This document shows, in pieces, positions 24,852 through 33,035 of a stretch of DNA of 64,000 nt (its first letter is position 1; every line of letters starts with the position of its first letter). Location: assembly GCA_016716465.1 (NCBI GenBank), contig JADJWH010000004.1, positions 592,384 through 656,383 of the forward strand, given 5' to 3'. Position numbers and translations under genes: made by a program. The DNA comes from Gammaproteobacteria bacterium. GTDB taxonomy: Bacteria > Pseudomonadota > Gammaproteobacteria > SZUA-140. The notes under the pieces are model-generated. The model saw only the letters and a program-made list of their open reading frames with translations. It was not told the DNA's origin and did no database searches.

Positions 24852-26327
24852 ATGATGGGCGCAGGCAACCGCGCGGCCGTCCGTGACCGCGAATCCCTCA
24901 GCGAGGTGCGTGCCCTCGCCGGGCAGGCCTTCTCGCGCGCCGCTGGCGCCCCGCTCGTCGCCGGCAACGAAGTGCGTCTGCTGAGCGACGCGCGCGAGAA
25001 TTATCCCGCCTGGCTCACTGCGATCGCGGCGGCGCGCCGCCATATCCACTTCGAAAGCTACATCATCCACGACGACGCGATCGGCTACGAATTCGCCGCC
25101 GCGCTGATCCGCAAGGCGCAGGCGGGCGTGCGCGTGCGCCTCGTCTACGACTGGCTGGGCGGCTTCGGCAAGGCCGCGCGCGGTTTCTGGAATCACCTGC
25201 GCAGCGGCGGTGTCGAGGTGCGCTGCTACAATCCGCCGCGGCTGGACAGCCCGCTCGGCTGGACCTCGCGCGACCATCGCAAGATGCTGGCGGTCGACGG
25301 CGAGGTCGGCTTCGTGACCGGCCTGTGCATCGGCCGCATGTGGGCGGGCATCCCGGAGCGGAGGCTCGAGCCCTGGCGCGATGCCGGCGTCAGGGTGCGC
25401 GGCCCGGCGGTGGCGGACATCGAGCAGGCCTTCGCGCAGGTCTGGGAGATGCTGGGCGAGCCGCTGCCCGACGATGAGATCGCCGGGCGCGAGCGGATCG
25501 CGCCGGCGGGGGACATGAGCCTGCGCGTGGTGGCCAGCGTCCCGTCGACGGCGGGCATGTTCCGTCTCGATCAGCTCGTCGCCGCGCTGGCGCGCAAGCG
25601 CCTGTGGCTGACCGATGCCTACTACGCCGGCACCACGCCCTATGTGCAGGCGCTGCGCGCGGCCGCCGAGGACGGCGTCGACGTGCGCCTGCTGGTGCCG
25701 AACGGCACCGACATCCCGTTGCTGAAGCCGCTGTCGCGCGCGGGCTATCGTCCGCTGCTGGAGGCGGGCGTGCGTGTGTTCGAATGGAATGGCGCCATGC
25801 TGCACGCCAAGACCGCGGTCGCCGACGGCAACTGGGCGCGCGTCGGCTCGACCAATCTGAACCTCGCGAGCTGGCTCGGCAACTGCGAGCTGGACGTGGT
25901 GGTCGAGGACGAAGGCTTCGGCGCCGAGATGGAGCGCGTCTATCTCCAGGACCTGGGCAACGCGACCGAGATCGTGCTCGACGCGAAGCGCAAGGTGCGC
26001 GCGCCCGGCGCGCCGCATTCGCCGCATCCCGTCATGACCAGCGGCGGCGGCCGTGTCGGCCGCGCCGCCGCCGGCGTGGTGCGTATCGGCAACACGGTCG
26101 GCGCCGCCTTCACCGGGCGGCGCGTGCTGGAGCCGATCGAGGCCCGCCTGATGCTCGGCGCCGGTGCGGCCCTGCTGCTGCTGGCCGGCGTGTTCCTGCT
26201 GTTTCCCCGCCTGCTGCTGTATCCGGTGCTGTTTGTTTTCGCCTGGTTCGGCGCCGTGCTGCTGTACCGGGGCTACAAGCTGCATCGCGACAAGACGCCG
26301 CGCGACACCGGCACGCGCGGAGGGTGA
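24852..26327 (+). CDS. Cardiolipin synthase-like phospholipase D protein (ClsB-type)
   Basis: 491 aa with two HKD motifs: HRKMLAVDGEVGFVTG (about residue 139) and HAKTAVADGNWARVGSTN (about residue 317). The C-terminal 100 residues carry two hydrophobic segments (about 435-475). The layout matches ClsB-type cardiolipin synthases, which join two phospholipids at the inner membrane. The role is family inference; a nuclease-type PLD is less likely. AAGGGAGGCG precedes the ATG pair at 24852/24855. Confidence 0.85.
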   Translation: MMGAGNRAAVRDRESLSEVRALAGQAFSRAAGAPLVAGNEVRLLSDARENYPAWLTAIAAARRHIHFESYIIHDDAIGYEFAAALIRKAQAGVRVRLVYDWLGGFGKAARGFWNHLRSGGVEVRCYNPPRLDSPLGWTSRDHRKMLAVDGEVGFVTGLCIGRMWAGIPERRLEPWRDAGVRVRGPAVADIEQAFAQVWEMLGEPLPDDEIAGRERIAPAGDMSLRVVASVPSTAGMFRLDQLVAALARKRLWLTDAYYAGTTPYVQALRAAAEDGVDVRLLVPNGTDIPLLKPLSRAGYRPLLEAGVRVFEWNGAMLHAKTAVADGNWARVGSTNLNLASWLGNCELDVVVEDEGFGAEMERVYLQDLGNATEIVLDAKRKVRAPGAPHSPHPVMTSGGGRVGRAAAGVVRIGNTVGAAFTGRRVLEPIEARLMLGAGAALLLLAGVFLLFPRLLLYPVLFVFAWFGAVLLYRGYKLHRDKTPRDTGTRGG

Positions 26328-26332
26328 GGCAG

Positions 26333-26515
26333 GGCGCTCCTGTCGTCCTGGACCGGCAAGGAGCCCGAGGCCCGGGTGGACTCGATCTACGAGAAGTGCG
26401 CGACCTCAAGATTCGCTACCCGCATGTCGCTAAGAACGGCAAGTACCTGTGGCAGGTGCGCGTGAACACTATGCGCAAACGCATCGGGCAGTTGCTGTGG
26501 CATGTGCGGGACTGA
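26333..26515 (+). pseudogene. C-terminal remnant of an unidentified gene with a frameshift
   Basis: Two adjacent frames read like one protein: ARVDSIYEK, then in the next frame VRDLKIRYPHVAKNGKYLWQ and RVNTMRKRIGQLLWHVRD, stopping at TGA 26513-26515. One inserted base near 26397 would restore continuity. No start lies upstream before the PLD gene, so this is a degraded fragment. The parent family was not recognised. Confidence 0.4.
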
Positions 26516-26856
26516 CGGGGGGCCGAACCGCGATTTTTTCCCCGCCAGGCAAGGCCATAGCTGATCACGGGTGGGGCTGACCCCGGCGCGGGACCGGCCC
26601 GACGGCTGGACAATTCCCCTGTTTTTCGCTATATTTTGCCGGTATTTTTCAATACCTTACCTGCACTTATGGAAAGGTCGGATTAATTCATGTGGCCCGC
26701 CCCGATCAGTGTGAGGGCAGGCTCCAGCAGGCTACAGGTCTTTGATGTTCTGCCTCTCCGCCCCCCGCCTTCGCGGGGGCAGGCGTTAAATAGCGCGGAA
26801 TGACGGTCGACAAATTACTCAGAGGTTACTTATAAGATCTTATCAAGGGGGTTTCC
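26516..26856. other. Intergenic region before the methyltransferase gene
   Basis: No gene seen. It holds a CCCCCGCC-TTC-GCGGGGG hairpin at about 26763-26780 and an AT-rich stretch near 26610-26690. AAGGGGGTTTCC directly before the ATG at 26857 is a strong ribosome site. Confidence 0.4.
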
Positions 26857-27900
26857 ATGTCAGGTTCCCAGGGTGACAAGAAGAGTGGTGAATGGGGTTG
26901 GGACATGCCGGCCGGCATGGATCCGATGAAGGTGATGCAGGTGGCCTCCGCGTACTGGGACTCCTGCGTGCTGCATGCCGCCAACCGGCTGAACATCTTC
27001 AGCATCCTGGACGACAAGAGCAAGGACCTCGACACCCTCGCCCGCGAGACCGAGTCCGATCGCCGCTGCCTGGGCGCGCTGCTGAGCGCGCTGGTCTCGA
27101 TCGGCTTCCTCGATCGCGACGGCGACGTCTTCCGCAACAATGAATTCAGCAAGACCTTCCTCGCCGAGTCCAGCAAGTTCTACCAGGGCGGCATCGTCTA
27201 CATGTTCGAGAACTGGTACCAGGCCTGGGGCGGGTTGTACAACACGGTGAAGACCGGCAAGCCCTCGGCGCTGATGCATCAGGCCTACACCGACGAGGAG
27301 ACGCGCAATTACATGATGGGCATGCACAACCGCGCGCTGTCGCAGTCCGACGTGCTGACCTCGATGTTCAACCTCACCGGCAAGAAGCAGCTGATGGACG
27401 TCGGCTGCGGCCCGGCGACCTTCGCCGTGAAGTTCTGCGAGCGCTACCCCGGCCTCAAGGCCGTGGCGATGGACCGTGAGCAGAACCTGAAGATCGCGAA
27501 GGAGGTCGTCGACATGTACAACATGCACGACCGCGTGAAGCTGCTGCCCGGCGACTACAACACCGACAGCCTCGGCACCGGCAACGACGCCATGCTGCTC
27601 TCCTCGATGACCAACCAGGAATCGCCGGAGACCATCAAGAAGCTGCTGAAGAAGTGCTACGACTCCATGAACAAGGACGGCGTCATCATGATCCAGGAGC
27701 AGCTGCTGTGGGGCGACAAGAAGGGCCCCAAGCTCGCCGCCCTGATCGGCGTCAACCAGATCATCAACACCATGCTGGGTTCGTCCTACTCCACCACCGA
27801 AATGGAAAACATCCTGCGCGAGGTCGGCTTCAAGGACATCAAGTCCGAACAGATGGCGCCGCCGAGCCCCTTCATCATGGTCAGCGGCTACAAGCGCTGA
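26857..27900 (+). CDS. Class I SAM-dependent methyltransferase (O-methyltransferase-like)
   Basis: 347 aa. An N-terminal winged-helix dimerisation region (about 25-110, LHAANRLNIFSILDD and LGALLSALVSIGFLDRDG) is followed by a Rossmann domain with LMDVGCGPATFAVKF as motif I and AVAMDRE as motif II. This two-domain layout is that of hydroxyneurosporene/acetylserotonin-type O-methyltransferases. The substrate is not evident. It has its own strong ribosome site and a following terminator, so it is probably a single-gene unit. Confidence 0.85.
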   Translation: MSGSQGDKKSGEWGWDMPAGMDPMKVMQVASAYWDSCVLHAANRLNIFSILDDKSKDLDTLARETESDRRCLGALLSALVSIGFLDRDGDVFRNNEFSKTFLAESSKFYQGGIVYMFENWYQAWGGLYNTVKTGKPSALMHQAYTDEETRNYMMGMHNRALSQSDVLTSMFNLTGKKQLMDVGCGPATFAVKFCERYPGLKAVAMDREQNLKIAKEVVDMYNMHDRVKLLPGDYNTDSLGTGNDAMLLSSMTNQESPETIKKLLKKCYDSMNKDGVIMIQEQLLWGDKKGPKLAALIGVNQIINTMLGSSYSTTEMENILREVGFKDIKSEQMAPPSPFIMVSGYKR

Positions 27901-27923
27901 CGTCACAGCAAGACTGAAACATA

Positions 27924-27962
27924 AAGGCCGCCACCGTTATCGGGGCGGCCTTTTTGTTTTTG
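27924..27962 (+). terminator. Rho-independent terminator after the methyltransferase gene
   Basis: AAGGCCGCC-ACCGTTATCGG-GGCGGCCTT stem followed by TTTTTGTTTTT. Confidence 0.9.
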
Positions 27963-28233
27963 TGGTTCAGGTACTTCACTGGCATGCGCGCCATCGATCC
28001 AGGCTGCGTGGCCGATTCGAATTAATACATATTGGTTAGCAAGATAAAGGTAATGTAATCAGGTTACTTCGTTCAGGCGGTTTATTATCTCCTTGTCGAT
28101 GGTGACAACCATGCCCTTCGTTATTGATTGAGGTAGGATTATCGGTGTTGAATCCAGATGGAGAGCGGGGAGGAATATCCGTGTTATACGGAATCGGCCT
28201 ATCACCAATATCACCGATTCCGTCTAATTAACT
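27963..28233. other. AT-richer spacer before the second cassette array
   Basis: No gene seen. Composition drops towards AT from about 28015. This is the left boundary of the second array; no attI or integrase is recognisable. Confidence 0.4.
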
Positions 28234-28240
28234 GTTGGAT
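28234..28240 (+). repeat. Residual attC right core
   Basis: GTTGGAT fits GTTRRRY and lies seven bases before the ATG of the first cassette ORF, where the right core of a preceding site belongs. The rest of that site is missing. Confidence 0.4.
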
Positions 28241-28246
28241 GTCAGA

Positions 28247-28639
28247 ATGGAAAGAGTGAACCCGTATGCTGAAATCGAACGCCGTGTCCGCGAGGCGAAA
28301 TCACTCGTGGAGCTGGCTGCGGCCCTTGAGCTTCTTTTGTCCGGTGGCTTTGCGGTTTGGACAGACGGAAGCCTGTACGAGATCAGGCAGCTTGTGGCGC
28401 AAGTGCAGGGGCTACGTATTGACGTCTTCTCGAGAGAACATGCGCCGCCGCACTTCCATGTGTCGTCGGCAGATATCGATGCAGTTTTCTCTGTTGAGGA
28501 CTGTTCCCTGATACGAGGCACGATCGACGGTCGTAGCCGAAAGCTCGTTGAATGGTGGTATGAACGGGGAAGAGAGACGATTGTTGCCGCATGGAATGCA
28601 ACGCGCCCATCAGACTGTCCGGTGGGTCCAGTTGCGTAA
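28247..28639 (+). CDS. DUF4160 domain protein in a cassette
   Basis: 130 aa. The C-terminal half has the DUF4160 hallmark SREHAPPHFHV followed by LVEWWYERG. DUF4160 proteins are small, often paired with DUF2442 and suspected toxin-antitoxin components; here the partner is absent. ATG 28247 chosen. First cassette of the second array. Confidence 0.8.
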   Translation: MERVNPYAEIERRVREAKSLVELAAALELLLSGGFAVWTDGSLYEIRQLVAQVQGLRIDVFSREHAPPHFHVSSADIDAVFSVEDCSLIRGTIDGRSRKLVEWWYERGRETIVAAWNATRPSDCPVGPVA

Positions 28640-28643
28640 GGAA

Positions 28644-28706
28644 CATCCAACAAGCGCATGCACGCGACGTGCGAGGACGCACGCGCGTGATGCGCGGCGT
28701 TAGCCG
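28644..28706 (+). repeat. Integron attC site 10
   Basis: CATCCAACAAGCGCATGC at the left, GATGCGCGGCGTTAGCC at the right; inner arms CGCGACGTGCG / CGCACGCGCG. Confidence 0.8.
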
Positions 28707-28708
28707 TC

Positions 28709-29446
28709 ATGTTGGAGCAAGTTGCTGACACTTTTCGGAAGAACTGCGCAGAGGTCGAGCGGTTGCTGACCTTTGACAAGGACGTGTTGACGGTTGTTAT
28801 TCAGTTGCTTGAAGGCTTGCATAGCGAACTGAAGAGAAAATCTGACAATGAGCAGATGAATGGCGGTCGCGTGCTGACCATGGTCCGGAACATTAAAGAC
28901 AATGACAGCTTACGGCCCCGCTACGACACCATTCATAGCCAGGCCGTGGTTCTTTTGGTCTCCCACTTCACGTCCGCTCTTGCAGACATGTTTAGGACGT
29001 CTGTATCACAGCTTCTTGATGCCGGAGAACCGGAGAAGGTCTTGAATGAGGAGGTGAAGCTCTCCTTTCGTGAAATGAGAGACAGGGGGTGGGCACTCAA
29101 GGAATCGGCCGCCGACCTTCTTATTGAAAAGAAAGACATTCATTTCCAAGACATGCAGTCAGTGGCTCGCGCCTTCAGAGACTACCTCGGCGTCCAGCTA
29201 GAGAAGGACGCGGTCACGAACGACATTATTCTGGGTCAGGCAGCTCGCCACGTAATCGTACACGCAAGCGGCAAGGCCAATGAAAGAACCGTCCGTCAGG
29301 TCTCAGGGGCCTTCCCGCGAACCTTGAAACCACGGATCAATGCTGGGGAGATCATTCGATTCGACACGTCCGAAGTCTTGATACTCAGAGACCAAATGCA
29401 GATCTATGTCGACAGAGCCATTAAAGCCATCAGCGCTGTGCCATGA
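28709..29446 (+). CDS. HEPN-like helical protein in a cassette
   Basis: 245 aa, almost all helical. R180-H-V-I-V-H185 in AARHVIVHASGKAN is an R-x4-H HEPN motif of the type seen in RiboL-PSP-HEPN-like proteins. The N-terminal 120 residues have no recognised motif. RNase or toxin activity is possible, but there is no antitoxin partner. The ATG lies three bases after the attC end. Confidence 0.55.
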   Translation: MLEQVADTFRKNCAEVERLLTFDKDVLTVVIQLLEGLHSELKRKSDNEQMNGGRVLTMVRNIKDNDSLRPRYDTIHSQAVVLLVSHFTSALADMFRTSVSQLLDAGEPEKVLNEEVKLSFREMRDRGWALKESAADLLIEKKDIHFQDMQSVARAFRDYLGVQLEKDAVTNDIILGQAARHVIVHASGKANERTVRQVSGAFPRTLKPRINAGEIIRFDTSEVLILRDQMQIYVDRAIKAISAVP

Positions 29447-29574
29447 CGGCTAACAAATCGCTGCAGCGCACGGGTGGCCGGTGGTACTTGGTATGCGAGT
29501 CGCTGGCCGGTATCGATAATGTGCCCATCATCAGCCTCGGCGAGCCACCCGCCGGTGAGCTCAGTCGTTATGCG
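29447..29574 (+). repeat. Integron attC site 11
   Basis: CGGCTAACAAATCGCTGCAG at the left, CTCAGTCGTTATGC at the right. At about 128 bp it is the longest site here, with a long imperfect inner hairpin (GGGTGGCCGG / GAGCCACCCGCCGG). Confidence 0.75.
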
Positions 29575-29582
29575 GCAAGGTA

Positions 29583-30035
29583 ATGTGCGAAGTAACTGAC
29601 GAAATCGATCGTGCCATTGAGTCGCTTCAGCTGAAAGGCAAAGTGGCAAGGCTCTCGCGCCCCAAAGCGGAAGAGGTCAACCGAACGGTCTTGGCCCGGT
29701 TTTCTGGTGGCAAAAATCGGCGTTGGTGGTGGGAGGCCTTCCCGCAGTCTGAATCCGTGTCGTTCGATGATGGCTTAGGATATCAACGAGTTCCCAACGT
29801 GGTTCCAAATCCAAGCGAGCGGTGTTGGTTCATCGTAGAGGGCCAAGAGAGTGGGCCGTACCCGGTATATGAGGCTTCACCGGAAGAGGCCGTGAGCATC
29901 ATCGGAGAGTGCTTTGGCTTCGAGTACTACATCGTTCCCAAAGACCTATCCTGGTTGGTCTGTGAGAATCACCACGGCAGAGTCATTGGGTGCGGAGAGT
30001 CCGTTGAAGATGCAATACGGCGTGTTGCAGCATAA
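29583..30035 (+). CDS. DUF6756-like protein in a cassette
   Basis: 150 aa, soluble. RRWWWEAF, the ..ERCWFIV.. strand and the closing FEYYIVPKDLSWLVCENHHG match what I recall of DUF6756, a family of small proteins possibly serving as immunity proteins. Function unknown. Its TAA lies in attC 12. Confidence 0.6.
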   Translation: MCEVTDEIDRAIESLQLKGKVARLSRPKAEEVNRTVLARFSGGKNRRWWWEAFPQSESVSFDDGLGYQRVPNVVPNPSERCWFIVEGQESGPYPVYEASPEEAVSIIGECFGFEYYIVPKDLSWLVCENHHGRVIGCGESVEDAIRRVAA

Positions 30036-30094
30036 CCATTCGCTGCAGGCGCGACGGCCCTGACGGGCCGCGGCCTGAGCTCAAACGTTGGGCG
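30029..30094 (+). repeat. Integron attC site 12
   Basis: GCATAACCATTCGCTGCAGG at the left, GCTCAAACGTTGGGC at the right; inner arms GCGACGGCCC / GGGCCGCGGC. Nearly identical in arms to site 14. Confidence 0.85.
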
Positions 30095-30119
30095 CAAAAC
30101 AACATCGGGAGGGGTGTCT

Positions 30120-30404
30120 GTGAATAGAGGGCAAAGACAAATCGTTGCAGAAAAGGTGGCCTCCACCGTTCGGGTTCTAGAACTCCTCGGATTCGACTAC
30201 AAAGTATCGGCTCCGAAGAACAAAAGAGAGAAAGGAAATAAATCACCCCGTGTGGTTTACGTTGATGTTGGGAAACAGCATCAGCTTCGTATCTACAACA
30301 GCGTCACTGGACATACCTGGGCCAATCTTCCAAACGGCAAACCAATTGCGCAGGTAAAGAGTATCGAAGATCTGTTTAATTATTTGTCCGGGTTAAAACC
30401 GTGA
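30120..30404 (+). CDS. Small basic cassette protein, unknown
   Basis: 94 aa from GTG 30120, which has GGGAGGGG six bases upstream; an in-frame GTG at 30114 is too close to that site. It is basic (PKNKREKGNKSPR) with a beta-rich second half. Possibly nucleic-acid-binding by charge; no family recognised. Confidence 0.5.
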   Translation: MNRGQRQIVAEKVASTVRVLELLGFDYKVSAPKNKREKGNKSPRVVYVDVGKQHQLRIYNSVTGHTWANLPNGKPIAQVKSIEDLFNYLSGLKP

Positions 30405-30407
30405 GCG

Positions 30408-30475
30408 CGCCCAACAAGGCGCTCCAGCCGACGTCGCCGCTTACGCGGCGCCGCGTCTGAGCTTGGTCGTAGGTT
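30408..30475 (+). repeat. Integron attC site 13
   Basis: GCGCCCAACAAGGCGCTCCAG at the left; the right core is slightly altered (TTGGTCGTAGGTTT, one T short of GTTAGG). Inner arms GACGTCGCCGC / GCGGCGCCGCGTC. Confidence 0.75.
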
Positions 30476-30490
30476 TCCATGGAGAATTGC

Positions 30491-31210
30491 ATGAAATCTG
30501 AAGTTACAGACAACCTTTCCGTACTAATAGACGCTGACAATGCTCAGGCGTCGGTAATTTCAGATGTCCTTGCAGAGGTCGCGAGGTACGGAACCGCAAC
30601 AGTTAAGCGCGCCTACGGCGACTGGACTACCCCAAATCTTTCGGGCTGGAAGGACGTACTTCACGATCATGCCATTCAGCCGATTCAGCAGTTCCGCTAT
30701 ACCACTGGCAAGAACGCCACCGACTCGGCACTCATCATCGAGGCTATGGACATCCTGCATGGGGGCAAGGTCGATGGCTTCTGTCTGGTCTCATCGGACA
30801 GCGACTTCACCAGGCTTGCTACCCGAATCAGGGAGGCCGGGCTCTCAGTGTATGGGTTTGGGGAGAAGAAAACTCCTAAACCGTTCATGGCGGCGTGCGA
30901 CAAGTTCATCTATACCGAAATCCTCCGCAAGCCCGCCACTGGGGCAGCTGTTGAAGCGCCCATTCAGGGTCCACTGAAGTCCTTGATCATTCCGGCTGTG
31001 GCGGCGGCGGGACAAGATGACGGGTGGGCATTCTTGGGCGTAGTTGGCGGTCTTCTTCTGAAGAATGACCCCTCCTTTGACCCTCGCAACTTTGGATTTA
31101 GGAAGTTAGGAGAACTGGTAAAGGCTCAGCCATACCTAGAGGTCAAGTCGGTTCCTTCCAGCGAGGACTCACAGAGTATGCAGATATATGTACGAGCGAA
31201 GGAAGCCTAA
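30491..31210 (+). CDS. NYN-domain nuclease with LOTUS/OST-HTH domain in a cassette
   Basis: 239 aa. Residues 8-155 form a PIN-like NYN domain: LSVLIDADNAQ, KNATDSALIIEAMDIL and FCLVSSDSDFTRLA give the acidic metal-binding residues. Residues 165-239 look like an OST-HTH/LOTUS RNA-binding domain (IIPAVAAAGQDDGWAFLGVV, FRKLGELVKAQPYLEVK). Together this suggests a metal-dependent RNase with its own RNA- or G-quadruplex-binding module. ATG 30491 has GGAG six bases upstream and was preferred to ATG 30479. Biological role unknown; defence is possible. Confidence 0.8.
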   Translation: MKSEVTDNLSVLIDADNAQASVISDVLAEVARYGTATVKRAYGDWTTPNLSGWKDVLHDHAIQPIQQFRYTTGKNATDSALIIEAMDILHGGKVDGFCLVSSDSDFTRLATRIREAGLSVYGFGEKKTPKPFMAACDKFIYTEILRKPATGAAVEAPIQGPLKSLIIPAVAAAGQDDGWAFLGVVGGLLLKNDPSFDPRNFGFRKLGELVKAQPYLEVKSVPSSEDSQSMQIYVRAKEA

Positions 31211-31269
31211 TCATTCGCTGCAGGCGCGATGGACTTAACGGGCTGCGGCCTGAGCTCAAGCGTTAGAGA
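31205..31269 (+). repeat. Integron attC site 14
   Basis: GCCTAATCATTCGCTGCAGG at the left, GAGCTCAAGCGTTAGAG at the right. It closely resembles site 12, pointing to cassettes of related origin. Confidence 0.8.
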
Positions 31270-31286
31270 AATAAGGAGTGTAGTTC

Positions 31287-31991
31287 ATGAATCGAGTGTT
31301 AATTCCGTCTTGCGGTCCTTCGAGCTGGCGCCAGTTACTTGCTGATCCGGATAAGCATTGGGTACGCGGTGCCTCGGCATTTGAAACAGCTATATCGTGG
31401 GAAGCCGCCCAGAGAACGGATCGCGGCCTCCCGGGGCAGATCGCGGCCCTGCTTGATACTCAGGAGGTATTGAAAAGTTCAAAGGTGCTTCTGGCGCTGC
31501 CAGAACATCAAGTTAAGCTGCAAGGTCGAGGAAAAGCTTCTCAGAACGATGTTTGGGTGCTGTTGAAAGCACCCGATGGTTACGTATCGATGGCTGTCGA
31601 AGGTAAGGCGGGCGAGACGTTCGGCGAGTTGCTCGATGTTTGGTTCAAGGATGCCTCGCCTGGAAAGGTCACTCGTCTAGAGCATCTATGTAGTTTGCTC
31701 GGTGCCGCATATCCTCCGGATAACAAGCTTCGGTATCAGCTCTTTCATCGCACCGCGTCCGCGCTGATTGAAGCCGAGCGCTTTGGAGCCAAGTACGCCG
31801 TAATGATGGTCCAGTCGTTTCGGTCGGATCCTGTGTCCTTGGCCGATTTCGTGGCGTTCGGCGCTGCCCTCGGAGTCGATGTCGGAGAGGGACGATTGGT
31901 TAAGGTACCTCGAACAGACAGTCTCAGCCTCTACCTCGGGTGGGTCTCGTGCGATCCCTCCAATGACGATGTCATCGCGAGTGTGGTTTAA
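31287..31991 (+). CDS. DUF6946-like, nuclease-fold protein in a cassette
   Basis: 234 aa. The pattern LPEHQVKLQGRGKASQNDVWVL, AVEGKAGETFG, then RYQLFHRTASALIEAERF and AVMMVQSF matches what I recall of DUF6946. ND..(x)..VEGK is reminiscent of a PD-(D/E)xK core. A restriction- or defence-type nuclease role is inference. It is the last cassette, and its attC is missing beyond the first seven bases. Confidence 0.6.
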   Translation: MNRVLIPSCGPSSWRQLLADPDKHWVRGASAFETAISWEAAQRTDRGLPGQIAALLDTQEVLKSSKVLLALPEHQVKLQGRGKASQNDVWVLLKAPDGYVSMAVEGKAGETFGELLDVWFKDASPGKVTRLEHLCSLLGAAYPPDNKLRYQLFHRTASALIEAERFGAKYAVMMVQSFRSDPVSLADFVAFGAALGVDVGEGRLVKVPRTDSLSLYLGWVSCDPSNDDVIASVV

Positions 31992-31992
31992 C
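31986..31992 (+). repeat. Truncated attC left core
   Basis: GTTTAAC overlaps the stop codon and fits the RYYYAAC left core. No hairpin or right core follows, so the array is cut here. Confidence 0.4.
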
Positions 31993-32044
31993 GATAAATA
32001 GAGATCAGATCGATACAAACCGGCCAGTATACTTTGAGAACAAC

Positions 32045-32116
32045 GGGGTCAGACTCGATTGAAAGCTCACTTATCAGTGGTAAGCGGCGAAGCAAGTACC
32101 AATCGAGTCTGACCCC
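32045..32116. repeat. Long inverted repeat, GGGGTCAGACTCGATTG arms
   Basis: GGGGTCAGACTCGATTG (32045-32061) and its exact complement (32100-32116) flank 38 bases. It could form a strong hairpin, and is a variant of the GGGGACAGATT repeat class. It sits at the junction between the truncated cassette array and the backbone. Confidence 0.75.
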
Positions 32117-32214
32117 ATTGAGGACCGGACAGACCCAGTTTTTTCATTGGCGCTGACTCGTTTAGAATGTCGGCTGATCCGGTTCCGCGCCGCCACTCGC
32201 CATGAGGCATTACC

Positions 32215-32973
32215 ATGAACACCAGCCGCCCTGTCTATCAGCATCCGTTCTTTTCCGACCTGCCGCGCCACTTGCAGGTGCTGTACAGCATGATCCTGCT
32301 CATCCTGGGCCTCGGCTATCTGTTCGCGGTGATCCAGATCTTTGAGGTACATGCGGGCGTGGACGGCAAACCCGGCTTGTCGGTGCGTGACATCCAGATC
32401 GCCTACGCCGGTACGCCGGACAACAGCCGGTTGGAGACCGCGCTGCGCGGACCGATGGCTGGCATGGCGAGTCCGGAACAGATCCGGCAGATCATCGCCT
32501 GGGTGCGCACCGGCGCGGACGAGACGGAGTTCGCGGCTGAGATCGAGCCCATCCTGCGCGCGCGCTGCGTGGCGTGCCATTCCGGCGCCGACCCGAAGCT
32601 TCCCGCGCTGGTTTCGTACGCGGACGTCACGCCACTGGCGGCGACCGATGGCGGCGTGTCCATCGGCACGCTGGTGCGCGTCTCGCACGTTCACCTGTTC
32701 GGCATGACCTTCATCTTCGCGTTCATGGGTCTGATCTTTAGTCACGCCTATGTGCGTCAGCGCTATCTCAAGTCGATCCTGATCGCGCTGCCCTTCCTCG
32801 CGATCTTCATCGACATCGGTTCGTGGTGGCTGACCAAAGTGTCGATGGTGTTTGCGTATACGGTGTTTATCGGCGGCGGCGTGATGGGGATTGCCTTCGC
32901 GTTGCAGTGGCTGATCTGCGCCCATCAGCTGTGGTTCCTGCGCGCACCGCCGGAGGGCGCGCGGCCGGATTGA
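32215..32973 (+). CDS. Membrane-anchored single-haem c-type cytochrome
   Basis: 252 aa. One N-terminal membrane helix (about 22-42), a periplasmic domain with haem motif C118-V-A-C-H122, then three to four C-terminal helices (about 150-240) containing VSHVHLFGMTFIFAFMG. Homologues are sometimes mislabelled elongation factor 1-alpha; nothing here supports a translation factor. Probably an inner-membrane electron carrier; partner unknown. It stands alone. Confidence 0.7.
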   Translation: MNTSRPVYQHPFFSDLPRHLQVLYSMILLILGLGYLFAVIQIFEVHAGVDGKPGLSVRDIQIAYAGTPDNSRLETALRGPMAGMASPEQIRQIIAWVRTGADETEFAAEIEPILRARCVACHSGADPKLPALVSYADVTPLAATDGGVSIGTLVRVSHVHLFGMTFIFAFMGLIFSHAYVRQRYLKSILIALPFLAIFIDIGSWWLTKVSMVFAYTVFIGGGVMGIAFALQWLICAHQLWFLRAPPEGARPD

Positions 32974-32990
32974 AATCAAGAAGTGGAAAC

Positions 32991-33015
32991 GGGGACAGAT
33001 TTAAAATCTGTCCCC
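32991..33015. repeat. REP-like palindrome (GGGGACAGATT family)
   Basis: Near-perfect 25-base palindrome, GGGGACAGATTT-A-AAATCTGTCCCC, just after the cytochrome gene. One of several copies in this window. Confidence 0.85.
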
Positions 33016-33035
33016 GCTGCAACATAAATTGTGGT

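Noticed and set aside
23550..26285. A 911-codon open frame on the minus strand
   Set aside because: Antisense to the DUF4410-like, yqhA and PLD genes; composition is that of a shadow frame.
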